A DNA stretch of 64,000 nucleotides from Ciona savignyi (GCA_000149265.1 CH003301.1:200715-264714), one strand, 5' to 3'. Positions 13,205-26,016 are shown, numbered from the stretch's first letter. Notes: generated from the letters alone by a model not told the origin. Made by a program: numbers and translations.

Positions 13205-13492
13205 TCCATGACAACTGAACCCTTTACAACTGAACCCCTTACAACTGAACCCTTACAACTGAACCCTTTACAACTGAACCCCTACAATTAAGCCCCTTAC
13301 AACTGAACTCCTTTTAACTGAACCCCTTTAAACTGAACCCCTTTACAACTGAACCCATTTTAATTGAACCTCTTTACAACTGAATCCCCTTTTCAATTAA
13401 AAGCGTTCGGTTAAAAGGGGTTCAGTTGTAAAGGGGTTCAGTTGTAGGGGCTCAGTTGTAAGGGGTTCAGTTGTAAGGGGTTCAGTTGACTG
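13205..13492. repeat. Inverted minisatellite of ACAACTGAACCCCTT units
   Basis: About ten imperfect copies of a 14-16 base unit (ACAACTGAACCCCTT) run from 13208 to 13390. After a short centre at about 13391-13405 come about five copies of its reverse complement (AAGGGGTTCAGTTGT). The array can fold into a long hairpin with many registers. No coding potential is seen. Confidence 0.92.
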
Positions 13493-15587
13493 GTCACCGA
13501 ATATATCGACAATTAAATACCTACAAATTCGAGAAAATGATGCACATGCTTATATTCTTAGGCATGCTTAGAATTTCCATGGCGTCATTTATCCACTGTT
13601 TGCCACTGCATATTTAGTACCTATTAACTTAAAAATGTAACTTTAACTTAATTTGTTTACTTCATTATGGGGTGTTAAAACACATTTATCAATGATTTGC
13701 GTACGATTCAAGTGTTGGGTGTTTTCCTAACAATTGTTCATGGTGGAAATGGTATATCTAAATATTTTTTGTTTGTAAATCCCCATCGATTTGTAATGGT
13801 TTTAAGTGTTTGGCTGATTTATTTACGTGGTAGTAGTGTGTTAAGTTACAATTTTTTAACGGTTTTCGAAGATAACTTGCGGTATGTAGAGTCCGTTTGT
13901 GCTATTGTACGTTTATTTTATTCACCTACAACTCTCATTACAATATAAATGTAATAATCCATACCAGTTTTGAAATATTGGATATTATAGGAGACGTTTA
14001 ACTAAGTATTTGTTTCTACAATTTGACCACATACCCTTTCGTACATCGAAAACATTTTGTTTAACAAAACAGCCAGCAGATGCACAATTAACACCTTTAT
14101 TTTAAAAAGCACGGCTCCACTATTACTAAATACAGGTTAACTAGAACACCGGCGCGCAGCCTATAGCCCATGCTGCTTTTAACCAAAAAAATGGGGAATC
14201 ACCACCATTGTTACTCCAACAAAACACTCGTTTAATAACAATGACTTATAAAGGGGACCACTCGTCACATCCTGTTGCGCATAGAAGTCTTAAATTGGTT
14301 ATACGCCATCTATATAATAACCAGCAGTGCCGAACATTTGCAAAACGGCCGCCGTGCTTATAATCTTGGATCTCTCGGAAATTTCCCTGACGCGATTTAC
14401 CCAGAAATGTTTAGTGTGGATTCAAACCACATTAGCTAATACCACCAGAATATTTAACTCGATTGACATATTATATAAAGCGTAAATATGACAGATCACT
14501 AGTTTAAGTGGAATTGAATAAATGGGAATTTCCTAAAAAGGGTTAAATAGAGATGTGGGTAATACGCATCTGTTTTGTTCGTATTACATTCTGTATTTAT
14601 TTATTTCAGTTTTGTGTTTCCACCTCATCCACCCAGGCGTAATTGAGTTGTATTTATGATTGGTTATGCATATTTTGATTTGGCGGATTTCCCTGGGTAA
14701 ACTAGGTAATTTTAATTTCAGTTAGGTAAATATATTCCTTTCCAATCTGGAAGTATTGACGATAACGCCAAAAAATGTTTCAAAATAGTCCTCTTTGACA
14801 TTTTTTTCGGCAGCGGAAACTCCCCTTAGAGTTGGTTTTTGTAAAATTAAACGTCATTGCAAAATAAGAGCGTGTCAGTTAGGATTTCTAAAAGTTTTAA
14901 CCTAATTAAATAACCCCCTTATGATACCAGTTACCCGATAACATTGCATTGAATTTTTATTTAATAGAGTATAGCTGCTGGTACCAAACAAAAGAATGTC
15001 AAACACCTTTAAGTAGTCGGTTGCAACATATTTAATTTATTCTCAGTCATTTTAATAGTAAATGTATAATACCCTGCATATGAGTAAAGAATGTCATCTA
15101 ATGACTCTTAACACATGCTTCGATTTTAATTTAACAGTCGAGTCGCAATCGATAGTCTATAATTTGAAATAGTTAGGCGAGACCTTTTTTGCCACCAACG
15201 TTAGCATACAAATAATCAATACTACTGGAAACTTTGTATTACAAAGTGGCTTTAAAGATTCCACATTAGCCTAACCTATGCGTATTCTTTGAAAGCATGA
15301 TGATCTTAAAAGGTCATCTTATATGACCCGCACAACCCATGAGTTTGTGGCGTACTAAGCTTTAGTGTCTACCATTACACATAATCACATAATACACGGT
15401 ATATACCTAAAGAGTGTTTCCTGTTTACCCGATATATCCTAAATATTTTCCAGAAAAGTGAGCGCTCATTTGACCGATTTAAATTTGCCTGACTGCGACA
15501 CCCATTATGCGTAGCTGGTGCTTAAATTCTAAATAAGGCATTCAAATTTCTAAAACAACGAGAATGTACAAAAATACACGGTAGGCC

Positions 15588-15597
15588 TATATAAATA
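15588..15597 (+). promoter_or_regulatory. Possible TATA box of the PAN-WSC receptor gene
   Basis: TATATAAATA lies about 30 bases before the chosen ATG at 15620. A start site 25-30 bases downstream would give an almost leaderless mRNA, so the match may be chance in this AT-rich DNA. Confidence 0.25.
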
Positions 15598-15619
15598 AGT
15601 GGGAGAACAGAGTATAGTG

Positions 15620-18600
15620 ATGTTTGCAATGCAGATATTTAAAATAGTTGTAGTTTGGACTTCAATTCTTTCGGCATGTAAGTTAAACAGCCTTTAAGCA
15701 TAATTGGATTTCACTAGATCATTTTTACATTAAAGATTCGGTTGCTGCAAAGAATGGTGGGCGACATTCGCATCTAATTGTAAAAAATAAAGATGCACCA
15801 CCAATTCTTCAAGGTTAGTATTTCAGTATTAGGTTGATATGGTAATCGATATGACATTTCACCTAGATATGGGTGATGTATTGAACGGGTGGTCGTGCTA
15901 TGGTCATTCCCAAAATTGTCAAAAAAACTCCAAGAATTGTTTCTCTACAAAGAAAGATTATTATTTAATAGGGCACCCTGTTTTTGGAATACTTCATAAA
16001 AACATACACCAAGATTGTCAGGTATTTCGCAATTTGACTGATTACTTATAAACTTTGTTTGTTTTTTGCCCGAACTATTGCACTTTACTCCTTATTTGGT
16101 ATTGCATTGTATGTGATCGATTCATATTAATTCACTGTTTACTCTCGATTCGTAATTCACTGTGGTCAATTCATATTAATTCACTGTAGAATCACAGACC
16201 GCCAATAAGTGACTTCCAACTACATGGACACAGCCGCACAAAAAGGTTGTCGGGATCAATCTATCCTATAACCTGTTCTGCATTGACCACATCAGACGGA
16301 CATTTAACCAGAATACTATCGCAACAATTAATTACACATTTTACTGTACATCATTAGGAAAGTTGTTTATTCGATCGAACTTGTATTTTATGGAGTTTTC
16401 TTCCTAAAAACGGATCTGCCGAGGATCGGTGCTTCCATGTGTTCGAGAATACACCAGTTGCTAACATCAGTATTTCATACATGCCGGGCTCGTCTATCAT
16501 GAGCAAAACATGTGGAACCGGTGAGTTTGGCTGTTATAACTTCTTACAAATGTGCGTTCAACACTCGGTACAAATTAGGTTTCATCGGTTGCTTCGAGGT
16601 GCGAAAGCATTTTTCTGATCTAACGACTCGAGTAAGCAAGCATAACAAGCGAGTGAGTACATGTACGTGGAAATGCCTTCGACAAAACAAGCCGTATGCC
16701 GGATTACAAGTAATAATGCATTATTTATAACTTGACAATCTTATAGCAACCTGATAGGTACCCCGTAAAACTTATCTATTTTTATTTTATATTGTTCGAG
16801 CAAATTCGATATACAAATGTGGAACTTTTCGTGAATTATAAATTTAAAGATTATTTTGTAGAATTTTGGCGAATGCTGGTGTGGCAACGATTTTGGTTTG
16901 CACGAGCAACGCATTGTTAACGCATCAGAATGTCAACAGAGAGGCAATGCTAGCGCATTATATCGAACTGGTAGGAAAGCATAACGTGTATTGTAAATCG
17001 GTTATTATTTATTACTTACAACAGGATCCACCCGCAACGATGAAATGTGCATTTTAGGCCGGTTTTCCCTTATGAACTATGACAACTTTGATCACCAGGT
17101 GTTATCTGGTAATATCATATTTTATTTTTTTAATTTTGTAGCTTTTAAAACCAGACAACAAACGTGTTTCTTTTCTCTAAATATAGACTCTTCTCTAAAG
17201 AATTGTACCAAGAACTGCAAAATTGTGCAAGATTGCGGTCTCTGGTCATTCAATGGAACACATTGTCATATACTGAGCAAATATGGGATGCAGTCAAATA
17301 ATTTGGTGTTTGCGGAAAGTTTGTTTTCATTTACTGGTTTTCAGGACTGTCCCACAGTGAAGCTAAGTACGATAATACTATATTGAATTTCATTAAAAAT
17401 TTCTTCTAATGTAAGTTACTATATTTAATTTTTAGATAAGGTTTTTTATTCTAATGGCCCGAATGTTAAATGATTAAAGTGTACATAATTTCGTAAAACA
17501 TTTTCAAAGGCAAATTTTAACATAAGTTTTCTAATATGTTTCAGGAAGCCGTGCACAAAACACGTCAATGAATTTAAAATCTAGTTTCACGATGCAAACT
17601 CCTAAAGCTAGTTTTACTAAAACTACACAGAGTTTGGAAACTACCCGAAAAACGCATTTGGAGACAAGTGCAACATCGTCTAAAGAGCATAAACTAAGTA
17701 AAACTCTTGACAATCAATTATAAACTAGTAGTTTTATCTTATTTATTATTTCAATTTGTAGCTAAATTATTTAAAAACCTAACTGAAATCATAAAAATCA
17801 GAATTTAGCCCAACTACTATTGATAACAAGTACAGCAAAACAAGTACCAGCACCGGAACCAAAATGCTTTTGTTGTTGGCTATTCAAAACACTGAAGATC
17901 CGAATTGTCATCTCGGTTATTCCACCGAGCGTAAGTATTTGGCTGTATATGAGGCTAAAAGTTTGGTATGTGAGTGTTCCGCCTTTCGGTCGAAGAGTGC
18001 AATTTCTGAACTGATCGCTCGCTAGTCGTTTATGGCAGGTTTATTTAAAATGCTGTGATATATATAATGCATTGTTTAACAGCCACTATTGGATAGGATA
18101 TTCATGTTTATCCCCGTGAATGGAAAAACACACGGGCAATCGTCTATTGTATTGTATTTCTTTAATTTGGCGCAACCCAATATTCCGCTAGTGTCTTGCA
18201 CAAGGACACAACGTATACCTAGCGACCAGTTTCCAAACTACAACCTATCGACTGAAAGGCGTCGCACTAAACCACTAGACTAACTGGGCGGACTTTATTT
18301 TTCTCACGTGTTTTGCCTACTGTGCTATTCTTCTCTAATAAAAAAAAACAAAAAATAAACTTTAATATATATATGATATGTCTGCTGAATTTTAATTCAC
18401 ATTTTATATAGATGGCTACGCACGTACTATGGTTGGATTTATCATTGCTTTTGTACTGGTCATGTTGACCCTGCTTATTGTATCCTGTATTTTGTTTTAT
18501 ATTTGTTGCAGGTAAGAAGTTAGCCTATATTGTTGGTACACATAAAATAAATGTGACAAATAAAGCATCCAATTGCGGATAATTTATAAATTTATTCAAA

Positions 18601-19509
18601 CTTTTACATTTTGAAACTATTTTTTTAACTGGATCATAAATCTTTACTAATTTGGTTTAATAAAGATCATTATTTGGACGATTAAACAGAATAGCAACAA
18701 GTACAACTTTAGTTAATAAAACACCTCTATATTCTCTGGTGCAGTTGCTAAGTCAATGATGTTATAATAATTAAATAAAAACAAATCTTCGTTCAACGAT
18801 TTTTTATTCGGGATATATAATCAAACTTCAGCCAAAATAAACACACAGAAATAACTACACTTTAAATGAAATAATGGCTTTTCTTGGTTAGAACTTCTGT
18901 TTTTTGTCGCGTTAAACGGTGTACTGCGTTGTTAGCTTTTTGTCCTTACACTTCTGTATTTCCATTTCAAATAAGCTATCATAGTATCACAGAATATTTT
19001 TAAAGTTTTTTTTATTGTTTTAAATTTTACAAACTGATATGATGATACCTTTGTGGTGAAATGGATTTTTTTTATTAAACCGCTTGAATAACTTAAAAAT
19101 TATTTTTAAAAAGAAACTTTATTTAATAACAGTGAATATTGTTATAACGCCAGGGATGAATATATTGGTGACTCAAATACAACGGGAAAACAAAAGCTGA
19201 AGTATTTTGATTTGCATTCAGGTATGATATGTCAATTTTTATCTTACCACAACACGGGTAATCAGTGAAAATAAATATTTCATTTTACATCATACGTATG
19301 GGCCACTTAATAGTACTATTTTATTAGCCATCATAAGAATAGATAACACTGATATTACAATAAGTTAAATTAAACAATAATATACTTTAGCACAAAAGAT
19401 TTATCCCAATGATGGAATGCCGACTGGCGCTACATTTCCGAAGCTCGATGGGGGGCTTTACATTTCAACGTTTTATCACGCCCACGAGGCCACTATCGAG
19501 CTAAGCTAG
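15620..19509 (+). CDS. Type I membrane protein with PAN/apple, WSC and PAN domains (13 exons, 530 aa)
   Basis: Exons: 15620-15677, 15736-15813, 15867-16021, 16358-16520, 16579-16709, 16862-16970, 17025-17108, 17142-17366, 17545-17697, 17802-17930, 18412-18511, 19133-19221, 19391-19509. They sum to 1593 bases with consistent phases. Residues 1-20 form a signal peptide (MFAMQIFKIVVVWTSILSA). Residues 46-151 are Cys-rich and PAN/apple-like (NIHQDCQESC, then CILWSF). Residues 152-240 fit a WSC domain (GFIGCFEV, CTWKCLRQ, YAGLQ, ECWCGND). Residues 255-333 form a second PAN-like domain (CTKNCKIVQDCGLWSF). A Ser/Thr/Lys stalk follows (about 334-430), then a membrane helix (about 435-458, FIIAFVLVMLTLLIVSCIL) and a tail of about 70 residues with YCYNARDEYIGD. 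Ligand and function are unknown; PAN and WSC domains usually bind protein or carbohydrate. An AATAAA lies near 20092. Confidence 0.85.
18091..18293 (-). mobile_element. SINE, internally deleted
   Basis: Starts GGATAGGATATTCATGTTTATCC and ends ACTAACTGGGCGGAC. The head and tail of the SINE are present but the middle is shortened. It sits in intron 10 of the PAN-WSC gene, antisense to it. Confidence 0.85.
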
Positions 19510-20239
19510 AATCTATAACCTAAATGACTATAACCTAAAACTTTTAACTTTTGTCGGTTTTGCCGTAAATGTCATTGCATGTAAACAGTTGTTTTATTAA
19601 GCTGCTATCCATACACAGTATTTTTAATTTGACGATTTGCATTTAATGAATATCATTCCAACACAACGATGTAACAAAATGTTTTTTCCTGAAGATTGTA
19701 TATTTGTACTTATTTTTCGTTTTTGTTTTTAAACTTTGATTCTGTAATGTGACAGGGGCAATCCAGCACCTATTTTGTTAGCTACACCTGGTATTGATTA
19801 GTTTAGTTACTATGTAACGTAAAGTTTGAATGTAAATGAAAATGTAGACCAAAAAATTCTATAATTATAAAATTCCAAAATATTTTAAAACAAAAGTAGG
19901 TCTGTATCAAAAACTTTGCTCGAAACAAACGTGAGGACTCATCTATCTACGGAAAGTGATATTTACTGGGCCAAGTTTCGCCCACAGCTCGCACAGTTTA
20001 AACAATTCACAAATGTCATGTGTAAATATCATCCATCTAACACTTCATATTTATTGTGAAAATAATTATACTAGCTAATGTATTAGCACAAAATAAAGAA
20101 AGACTTTCGTGTATTTAAACATTTTTTGACACCGATAGCATTATAGCTTTATTTTTTAGCATTTTTTGATATATGTGCATCAATTGGGATAGAATTTTTT
20201 CTCCGTTCAGCTCCATAATAAGTTGTATGAAACTACCAG

Positions 20240-20508
20240 TTACTGATAAGAATCCAGAAAACGTATAACCTTATCGATCAACTGGTCTGTTCCGTTAAGG
20301 TGTTTGCACAACTCCAGCAAGACATCTACAAATCCTTGAAAGGAAAGCTCTTCCTCGTAATTACACCGAGCAAGATCAGTGGAGTAATGTGTGTATGTCT
20401 TCCAAAATTTCTGTTTTTCTTTGAATATAACAGATGCATCGAATGAGGCTTTTTCGTCAAAAATACTTGTCGCTAGCATCATTGATAGAAAAGAGCTGAT
20501 GTCAATTG
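20240..20508 (-). other. Open frame immediately downstream of the TTL stop (possible C-terminal extension)
   Basis: An open frame of about 90 codons, ending at 20240, begins at the TTL stop codon, one base out of frame with it. It reads FLSMMLATSIFDEKASFDAS, then GFVDVLLELCKHLNGTDQ, and ends IRFLDSYQ. Amino-acid use looks coding and it has no ATG near its start. One extra A in the run before the TTL stop would fuse the frames into a protein of about 505 residues. I found no canonical intron that joins them. It may be a sequencing or assembly indel, a real frame break, or 3' UTR. Confidence 0.4.
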
Positions 20509-22373
20509 TCAAACTTTTTTCTTGTTAAATTTGTTGAATAATTCGGCAACTTTGCATACAATAAAGATGTCATCGTTTACTAAACGTGTGTATTCGTCTT
20601 CAGTGTAGTATGTTTGTGCTTCCTGTGGCGGGAACACTCTCTTGAGACAGCCTTCATCACCTCCGTCAATGTGTGTCACCAGTTTAAGAGTATCTTCAAT
20701 CAGCGGAACCGATGTCTTTATAAAGATCGACAGTTAAAAATACACAACAGACAAAAACGTATGACCCTACCCTTTCAAAAACAGGCAGATGAAGTTTCAC
20801 CGTTTTCCCATATTCTTCTTTTTCCAAGTATGTTCCTAGCAGTGGATCATTCATTTCTATAAACTTTATTTCCATGTCGTTTGTTATGATTGCATCAGTT
20901 CCAATAACTTGAAAACACCTGGGAAACAAAATTTAGGTAGATCTGTTGTTTCTGTGGACGTTGATAATATGTGTACATTTACCTCGCCCTATCTTTGATA
21001 TCCACCGCATTCTGCCAGACGATCAAGTCCGGAACTACAGCAATTATAGCTTTAATGCAGCAACATACTAACTTACGTTCAATATCCGCCCATTTGTAAC
21101 CTTTCTGATTCAACATCTGTTTTCGATAAAAACAATTTCGATAAAGGCTTATACAATTGTTTGTACCTTTCCTATTAATTAGAGTTTCACAAACAACAAA
21201 TTAAGTTGCAACAAGTAAGTTGTTAATAGTTCTTTAAAACAAGTATTTTGTTTCAACCTCTTGCAGTTCCGATTCGTCGCGTGTGAACGATGTTTCATCT
21301 TCAGTGTTCGAAACATTAAAACATATATTCGTTATGTGTTGCATTTTCTTTTGTTTGCTGGTAGAACCGAATTTCTCCGTGCACACACGAATCATTGTTC
21401 TCTATATAAAGAAAAATTGGTTGACCACGCGCTCTATAACTAATAGAAAATCACACAATCTTACCGGGGAATAGTATATCTGTAAAGGCTGCAAACTAGT
21501 AACAACGAAGTGGGAACGTATGTCAAATTTGTAGCCATCCCAAAGTAGAGGGTTGTTTAGGTAAGTCTAAAACAGAAGAGGGTTAGTATAATTAAGTCTT
21601 ACCAAATGTACTACAGTTCATTTAAAAATCGATTGATTACCTGTATTACTCCAGCTTTCGCTCCTACTTTATCAAATATGGAAACGGTATCTTCAAATAA
21701 TTCAATTCCATTTGCGCGACTTTCTTCGTCAGGTTTGAATATAAATCGGGGAAACCCTCCATCAATTTTTTTCTCTGTTATATATTTATATAAAAAAATA
21801 TTATATATTTAATTTGTAAAACGCTGTTGTTGAAGAGGTATCTAACCATGCAGTAGTGTTTCCAACGAAAGTGATTTATATTCTTGCGGATATATCCAAG
21901 TCTTCAGAAAGAAATCAAAGTGCTTCGGAAATAGTAGGGTCATTGTTCGAAGTGCAATAGCATGGTCTATCTAAATAAATAGTTCATTTTATTATTTTAT
22001 GCAAGACGTGTCAAAATAACATCGACATTTCAAAATACCTTCTTTTCAACGGCGACGAATCCGTGGAAGTAGTTGATGATGAAAGACCCGGGCTTGTCAA
22101 AGAACTGCTTATTTACATAATCAATCTTCTGTACATCTCCCCAGTATATTAACTGTTCCCCAGATCTTTCTAAAACCATTTAAATATCAAGATTATCTCC
22201 AAAATAATATGGTATGTTTTGAGAATATCGTTTCACATAATCAAACCTTCGCGATCTTCCGTCGTTACTTCCCAACCAAATTGATCAGCCACCCGCTTTA
22301 AAATTTCGGTTGTACAAGGATACGCTTGTTTTATATTAAGTGTTGTTTTAGTTATTTCTTTATTTTGCATCAT
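20509..22373 (-). CDS. Tubulin-tyrosine-ligase family protein (9 exons, 416 aa)
   Basis: Exons: 22373-22247, 22169-22039, 21970-21847, 21774-21641, 21566-21465, 21401-21258, 21116-20983, 20918-20771, 20715-20509; 1251 bases, phases consistent. TTL/TTLL proteins are ATP-grasp ligases that add amino acids to tubulin tails. Family signatures in order: LIYWGDVQKIDYVNKQFF, FPRFIFKPDEESRANGI (nucleotide-binding lysine region), VIQTYLNNPLLWDGYKFDIR with KFDIR at about 185-189, then RTMIRVCTEKFG, HITNICFN, and FIEMNDPLLG at about 318-326. This last corresponds to the family's metal-binding E-x-N, where EVN is usual and this protein has EMN. The length is slightly above single-domain TTL. I cannot say whether it ligates Tyr, Glu or Gly. 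It is tail-to-tail with the PAN-WSC gene. A further open frame lies directly behind the stop. Confidence 0.9.
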
Positions 22374-22462
22374 ATTATTAAATCTTAACGTTTTGTTATT
22401 GTACCTAGTTAAACAAATTTATATTTCTTTCTCAGTTTAATTAGTACTCTTAGTATTTTATT

Positions 22463-24554
22463 ATGGGTCCCATTTGAAAAAATGGGACACATATTGTTTT
22501 TGTCCGTTTTTTTTTTCTTTTTTTTTTTTTCTTTTTTTTTTTTTTTTTCTTCGTCAAACGCTTGACAGGCATGGCATGGCGCCCCGACATCTACCAGAAG
22601 GAATAATGGAATCGCAATGAAACTTGGTGATTTTGTAGACAACATGGCCTAGATATGCAGAAACCAAAATTTTGGGTAATAAATTTAGGGGAATTCCCCT
22701 TGGACGTTAAAAACCAAAACGGTCATTTTTTTCTAAAAAAATAGCTTTTTAGGCCATAGCGATTGAACAGCTACTTCAATTTGAATCAAATTTGGTGGAA
22801 TGTTAGTGCACTAGTCACTGATTTAACACTTAAAAGAAATAAAATAATTACCTAGGGAAATACCCTAAAAATTAAACTTTTGCTGTTAAATGATAATTGT
22901 AACAGGCATGGCTTGGCGCCCCGACATCTATCAGAAGGAATAATGGAATCGCAATGAAACTTGGTGATTTTGTAGACAACATGGCCTAGATATGCAGAAA
23001 CCATAATTTTGGGTAATAAATTTAGGGGAATTCCCTTTGGACGTTAAAAACCAAAACGGTCATTTTTTTCTAAAAAATTAGCTTTTTAGACCATAGCGCT
23101 TGAACGGCTGCTCCAATTTAAATCTAATTTTGGGGAATGTTAGTGCACTAGTCACTGATTTAACACTTAAAAGAAATAAAAAAAATTCCTAGAGAAATAC
23201 CCTAAAAATTAAACTTCTGTTGTTAAATGATAATTGTGACAGGCATGCTATGTCGCCCCGACATCTACCAGAAGAAATAATCGAATCGTAATGAAACTTA
23301 GTCATTCGTTAGACAACATGATCTAGATATGCAGAAACCAAAATTTTGGGTATTAAATCAAGGGGAATTCCCCTGAGAGGTTAAAAACCAAAACGGTATT
23401 TTTTATGAAAAAATTAGCTTTTTGTGGCATAGCGCTTGAACGGCTGCTCTAATTTGAATCATATTTGGTAAAAAGAAAGTGTGTTAGTGACTGATTTAAC
23501 ACTTAAAAAAAATAAAAAAATTACCTAGAGAAATACCCTAAAAAATTCGATTTTGTACTGAAATCATGATTGTGACAGGCATGCCATGTCGCCTCAACAT
23601 CTACCAGAAGGAGTAATGGAATCGCAATGAAAATTGGACATTTTTAGACAACATGGTTTAGATATACAGAAACTAAAATTTTGGGTAGTAAATCAAGGGG
23701 AATTCCCCTGGGATGTTAAAAACCAAAACGCTATTTTTTTCTAAAAAAATAGCTTTTTTTAGGCATAGCGCTTGAACGGCAGTTACAATTTGAATCAGAT
23801 TTCATGGAATGTAAGTGCATTAGTCACTGATTTAACACTTGGAAGAAATAATAAAATTACCTAAGGAAATACCCGAAAAATAGGCATATGTTCTCAAATC
23901 ATGATTGTGACAAGCATGCCATGTCGCCCCGACATCTACCAAAAGGATTAATGGAATCGCAATCAAACTTTGGTATTTGTTATAGACAACATGAGTTTAG
24001 ATATGCAGAAACCAAAATTTTGGGTAATGAATCCAGGGGAACCCCCATAAGACGTTAAAAACCAAAACGTTTTTTTTCTAATAAATTAGCTTTTGGGGGC
24101 ATAGCGCTTGAACGGCTGCTCTAATTTTGATCAGATTCAGTGAAATGTTAGACCATTAGACACTCTGTGCCAATTAAAAAATACAAAACATATACTTAGG
24201 TAAATTTCCTTGAAAACGAAGATATGTTCTTGAGTTACGATTGTAACAGCCATGCCATATCGCACTGACATCTTTAATAAGCAGTCTACAAATCAGATTA
24301 AAACTTTAAAAATTGTTCCATAACATAAGTCACTTATAAAAACAGAAACTTATCTACTAAACCCAGGGGAATTTCCTGAAACCATTAAAAAATAAATCGG
24401 ACTGTTTTGGGAATTTAGCCTTATTTCACTACAGCGCTTGAAAAGAAGCTTTAATTTAAAATATTTGTGTTGAAATGTTCGTAAATTTTAGACGTTTATC
24501 TTTTATTTAACTGCACATGGAAAATAAGTTTGGTTGGTTAACTATGGGACCCAT
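22463..24554. repeat. Array of about six 336-bp tandem repeats flanked by short inverted motifs
   Basis: The marker ACAGGCATG recurs near 22565, 22902, 23239, 23575, 23910 and 24246, a spacing of 335-337 bases. Each unit carries ATCTACCAGAAGGAATAATGG, GATATGCAGAAACC and CATAGCGCTTGAACGGC. The first two units are nearly identical and the last is strongly diverged. ATGGGTCCCAT (22463-22473) and its reverse complement ATGGGACCCAT (24544-24554) bracket the array. A T-rich tract at 22507-22551 precedes the first unit. No open frame runs through the units. Confidence 0.92.
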
Positions 24555-25718
24555 GCGTTTATGCTTGCAGAAACAAACTATATACTCGGTGTATAAAATA
24601 CAAATTGTGGTTAGGGACCCTGAAGCATGAATATATGGCATACAACATGTGTTTTACAAATAGTGTTGGTTAACACGTGGTTGACACTTTCTAGTTTATT
24701 TTAGATTTACGTAAGGAATCCGGTCACTGATCCTTAATTGTTCTAGCTTTCTTAAATAAAAAGGATAACTTCTTGGGTATTAGGGTGTCTAAATTCATTT
24801 CTATCAATGTCTAACCTACAACTACCACTGGTGCAGTTACAGTTTATACAACGTATAAAACAAAACTTTTCTGTCGTAAAACCTTATATATAATGATGGT
24901 ATATGGGTGTAATAAATCGCAATTACTCACTTGTACATAAGTGATCACCAATCACCCTGACGTGTCATACAATTTAGCAGGGGTTACACGTATGCAACTT
25001 TGACATTTTCATAGGAGGATATTATGCCAACACACGATAAACCCTGAAAACATCCGTGCGGGTAGACACACTTATACAGGGATAACTTTTGAAAACACTA
25101 AAAATATTTAATTTGTATCTAAAAATAGTTCAATTTTAACATTTATCGCCAAACAACTTATGCTGATACAAAGTGATTGTATCAGAAACCAAACCTTATA
25201 TTTCCAGTACAATAACTGCAATATAACACACCTGTAAATGTCAGTATTGTATATAGTTCTCGTGCGCAAATGGCTTCAGGGTATAGCAATGTTACCAAAA
25301 TATTGAAAGAATATATTTTATTGAGTTTTCGCCCGTCATCTATTTAGTGGAGTTTATTCCAAATTTATATTAAAAATATACTAGTAGAAAAGAGAATTGG
25401 GTCATACTTTCTAATTTGTAGTAAATACTCAACTAAAGACTTAAAAAGTAAATCTATTGTAGTATCGTCATTTTGCTAAGCAACACCCTTTACTATAGTA
25501 ATTCCTTATATGTATCTCTTAAAATGTCAATATTTTTGTGTTTCTGCGAGATATTTTTAGTGATCATTAGTAAAAATCAAATCGTATGCATAAATAATGG
25601 CTGCTGTATACGATAAGATGTCTGTGGTGTCTTTGCTTTTTCTTGTAGGAATTACAAAACCCAAATCTTTCTTCTTTTATTTTAGCTTTTGAATTAAAAG
25701 AGTTTAGTCGGGTATATG

Positions 25719-26016
25719 ATAGGATAGGAAAGGATATTCATGTTAATCCCTGTGAATGGGGAAACCAAGGGTGTTAACACACGGGCAATCGTTAGATCAC
25801 CTAGCGCCCACCGTCGAGTTACCGGAGCTATTGCAGTGTATCAGGTATGATTCACACGTTCCTTCACTTTTGTAGAACCCATTAATCCGCTGAGTCCAGG
25901 CAGTGTCCGTTAAGTGCTTTGCCGAAGGACACAGCTGACTAGCTTGCGACTAGTTTTGAACCTTAAATCTTTCGTTTGAATGGCGTCGGACTAAACCACC
26001 AGACTAACCGGTCGGG
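25719..26016 (-). mobile_element. tRNA-derived SINE, near full length
   Basis: Starts GATAGGATAGGAAAGGATATT and ends CTAACCGGTCGGGC. It has the same middle (GAGCTATTGCAGTGTATCAG) and tRNA-like head as the other copies. Its minus strand carries the Pol III-type boxes. Confidence 0.88.

Larger units (their letters stand above)
11600..15587. other. Intergenic region without a supported gene
   Basis: Lies between the CARD gene and the PAN-WSC receptor gene. It holds a SINE fragment, a duplicated motif near 12430-12495 and 12955-13010 (TACGAAGGGGTA, then CAGCTCAAAATATTGTAGAA), and an inverted minisatellite at 13205-13492. The longest open frame, about 83 codons ending near 13948, is hydrophobic and starts at a non-ATG codon. 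I see no splice-compatible extension of it. The unknown first exon of the CARD gene may lie here. Confidence 0.6.

Noticed and set aside
13697..13948. Plus-strand 83-codon hydrophobic frame
   Set aside because: Starts at a non-ATG codon, with no splice context or recognisable family.
20509..20715. Intron joining the TTL last exon to the downstream frame
   Set aside because: Candidate GT donors (before GTAAAC, GTATGC, GTTTGA) give phases that do not restore the downstream frame with the CATCAG acceptor.
22464..24554. CRISPR-like array
   Set aside because: The repeats are 336 bp with no short repeat-spacer alternation, in a eukaryotic context. They are satellite-like tandem repeats.
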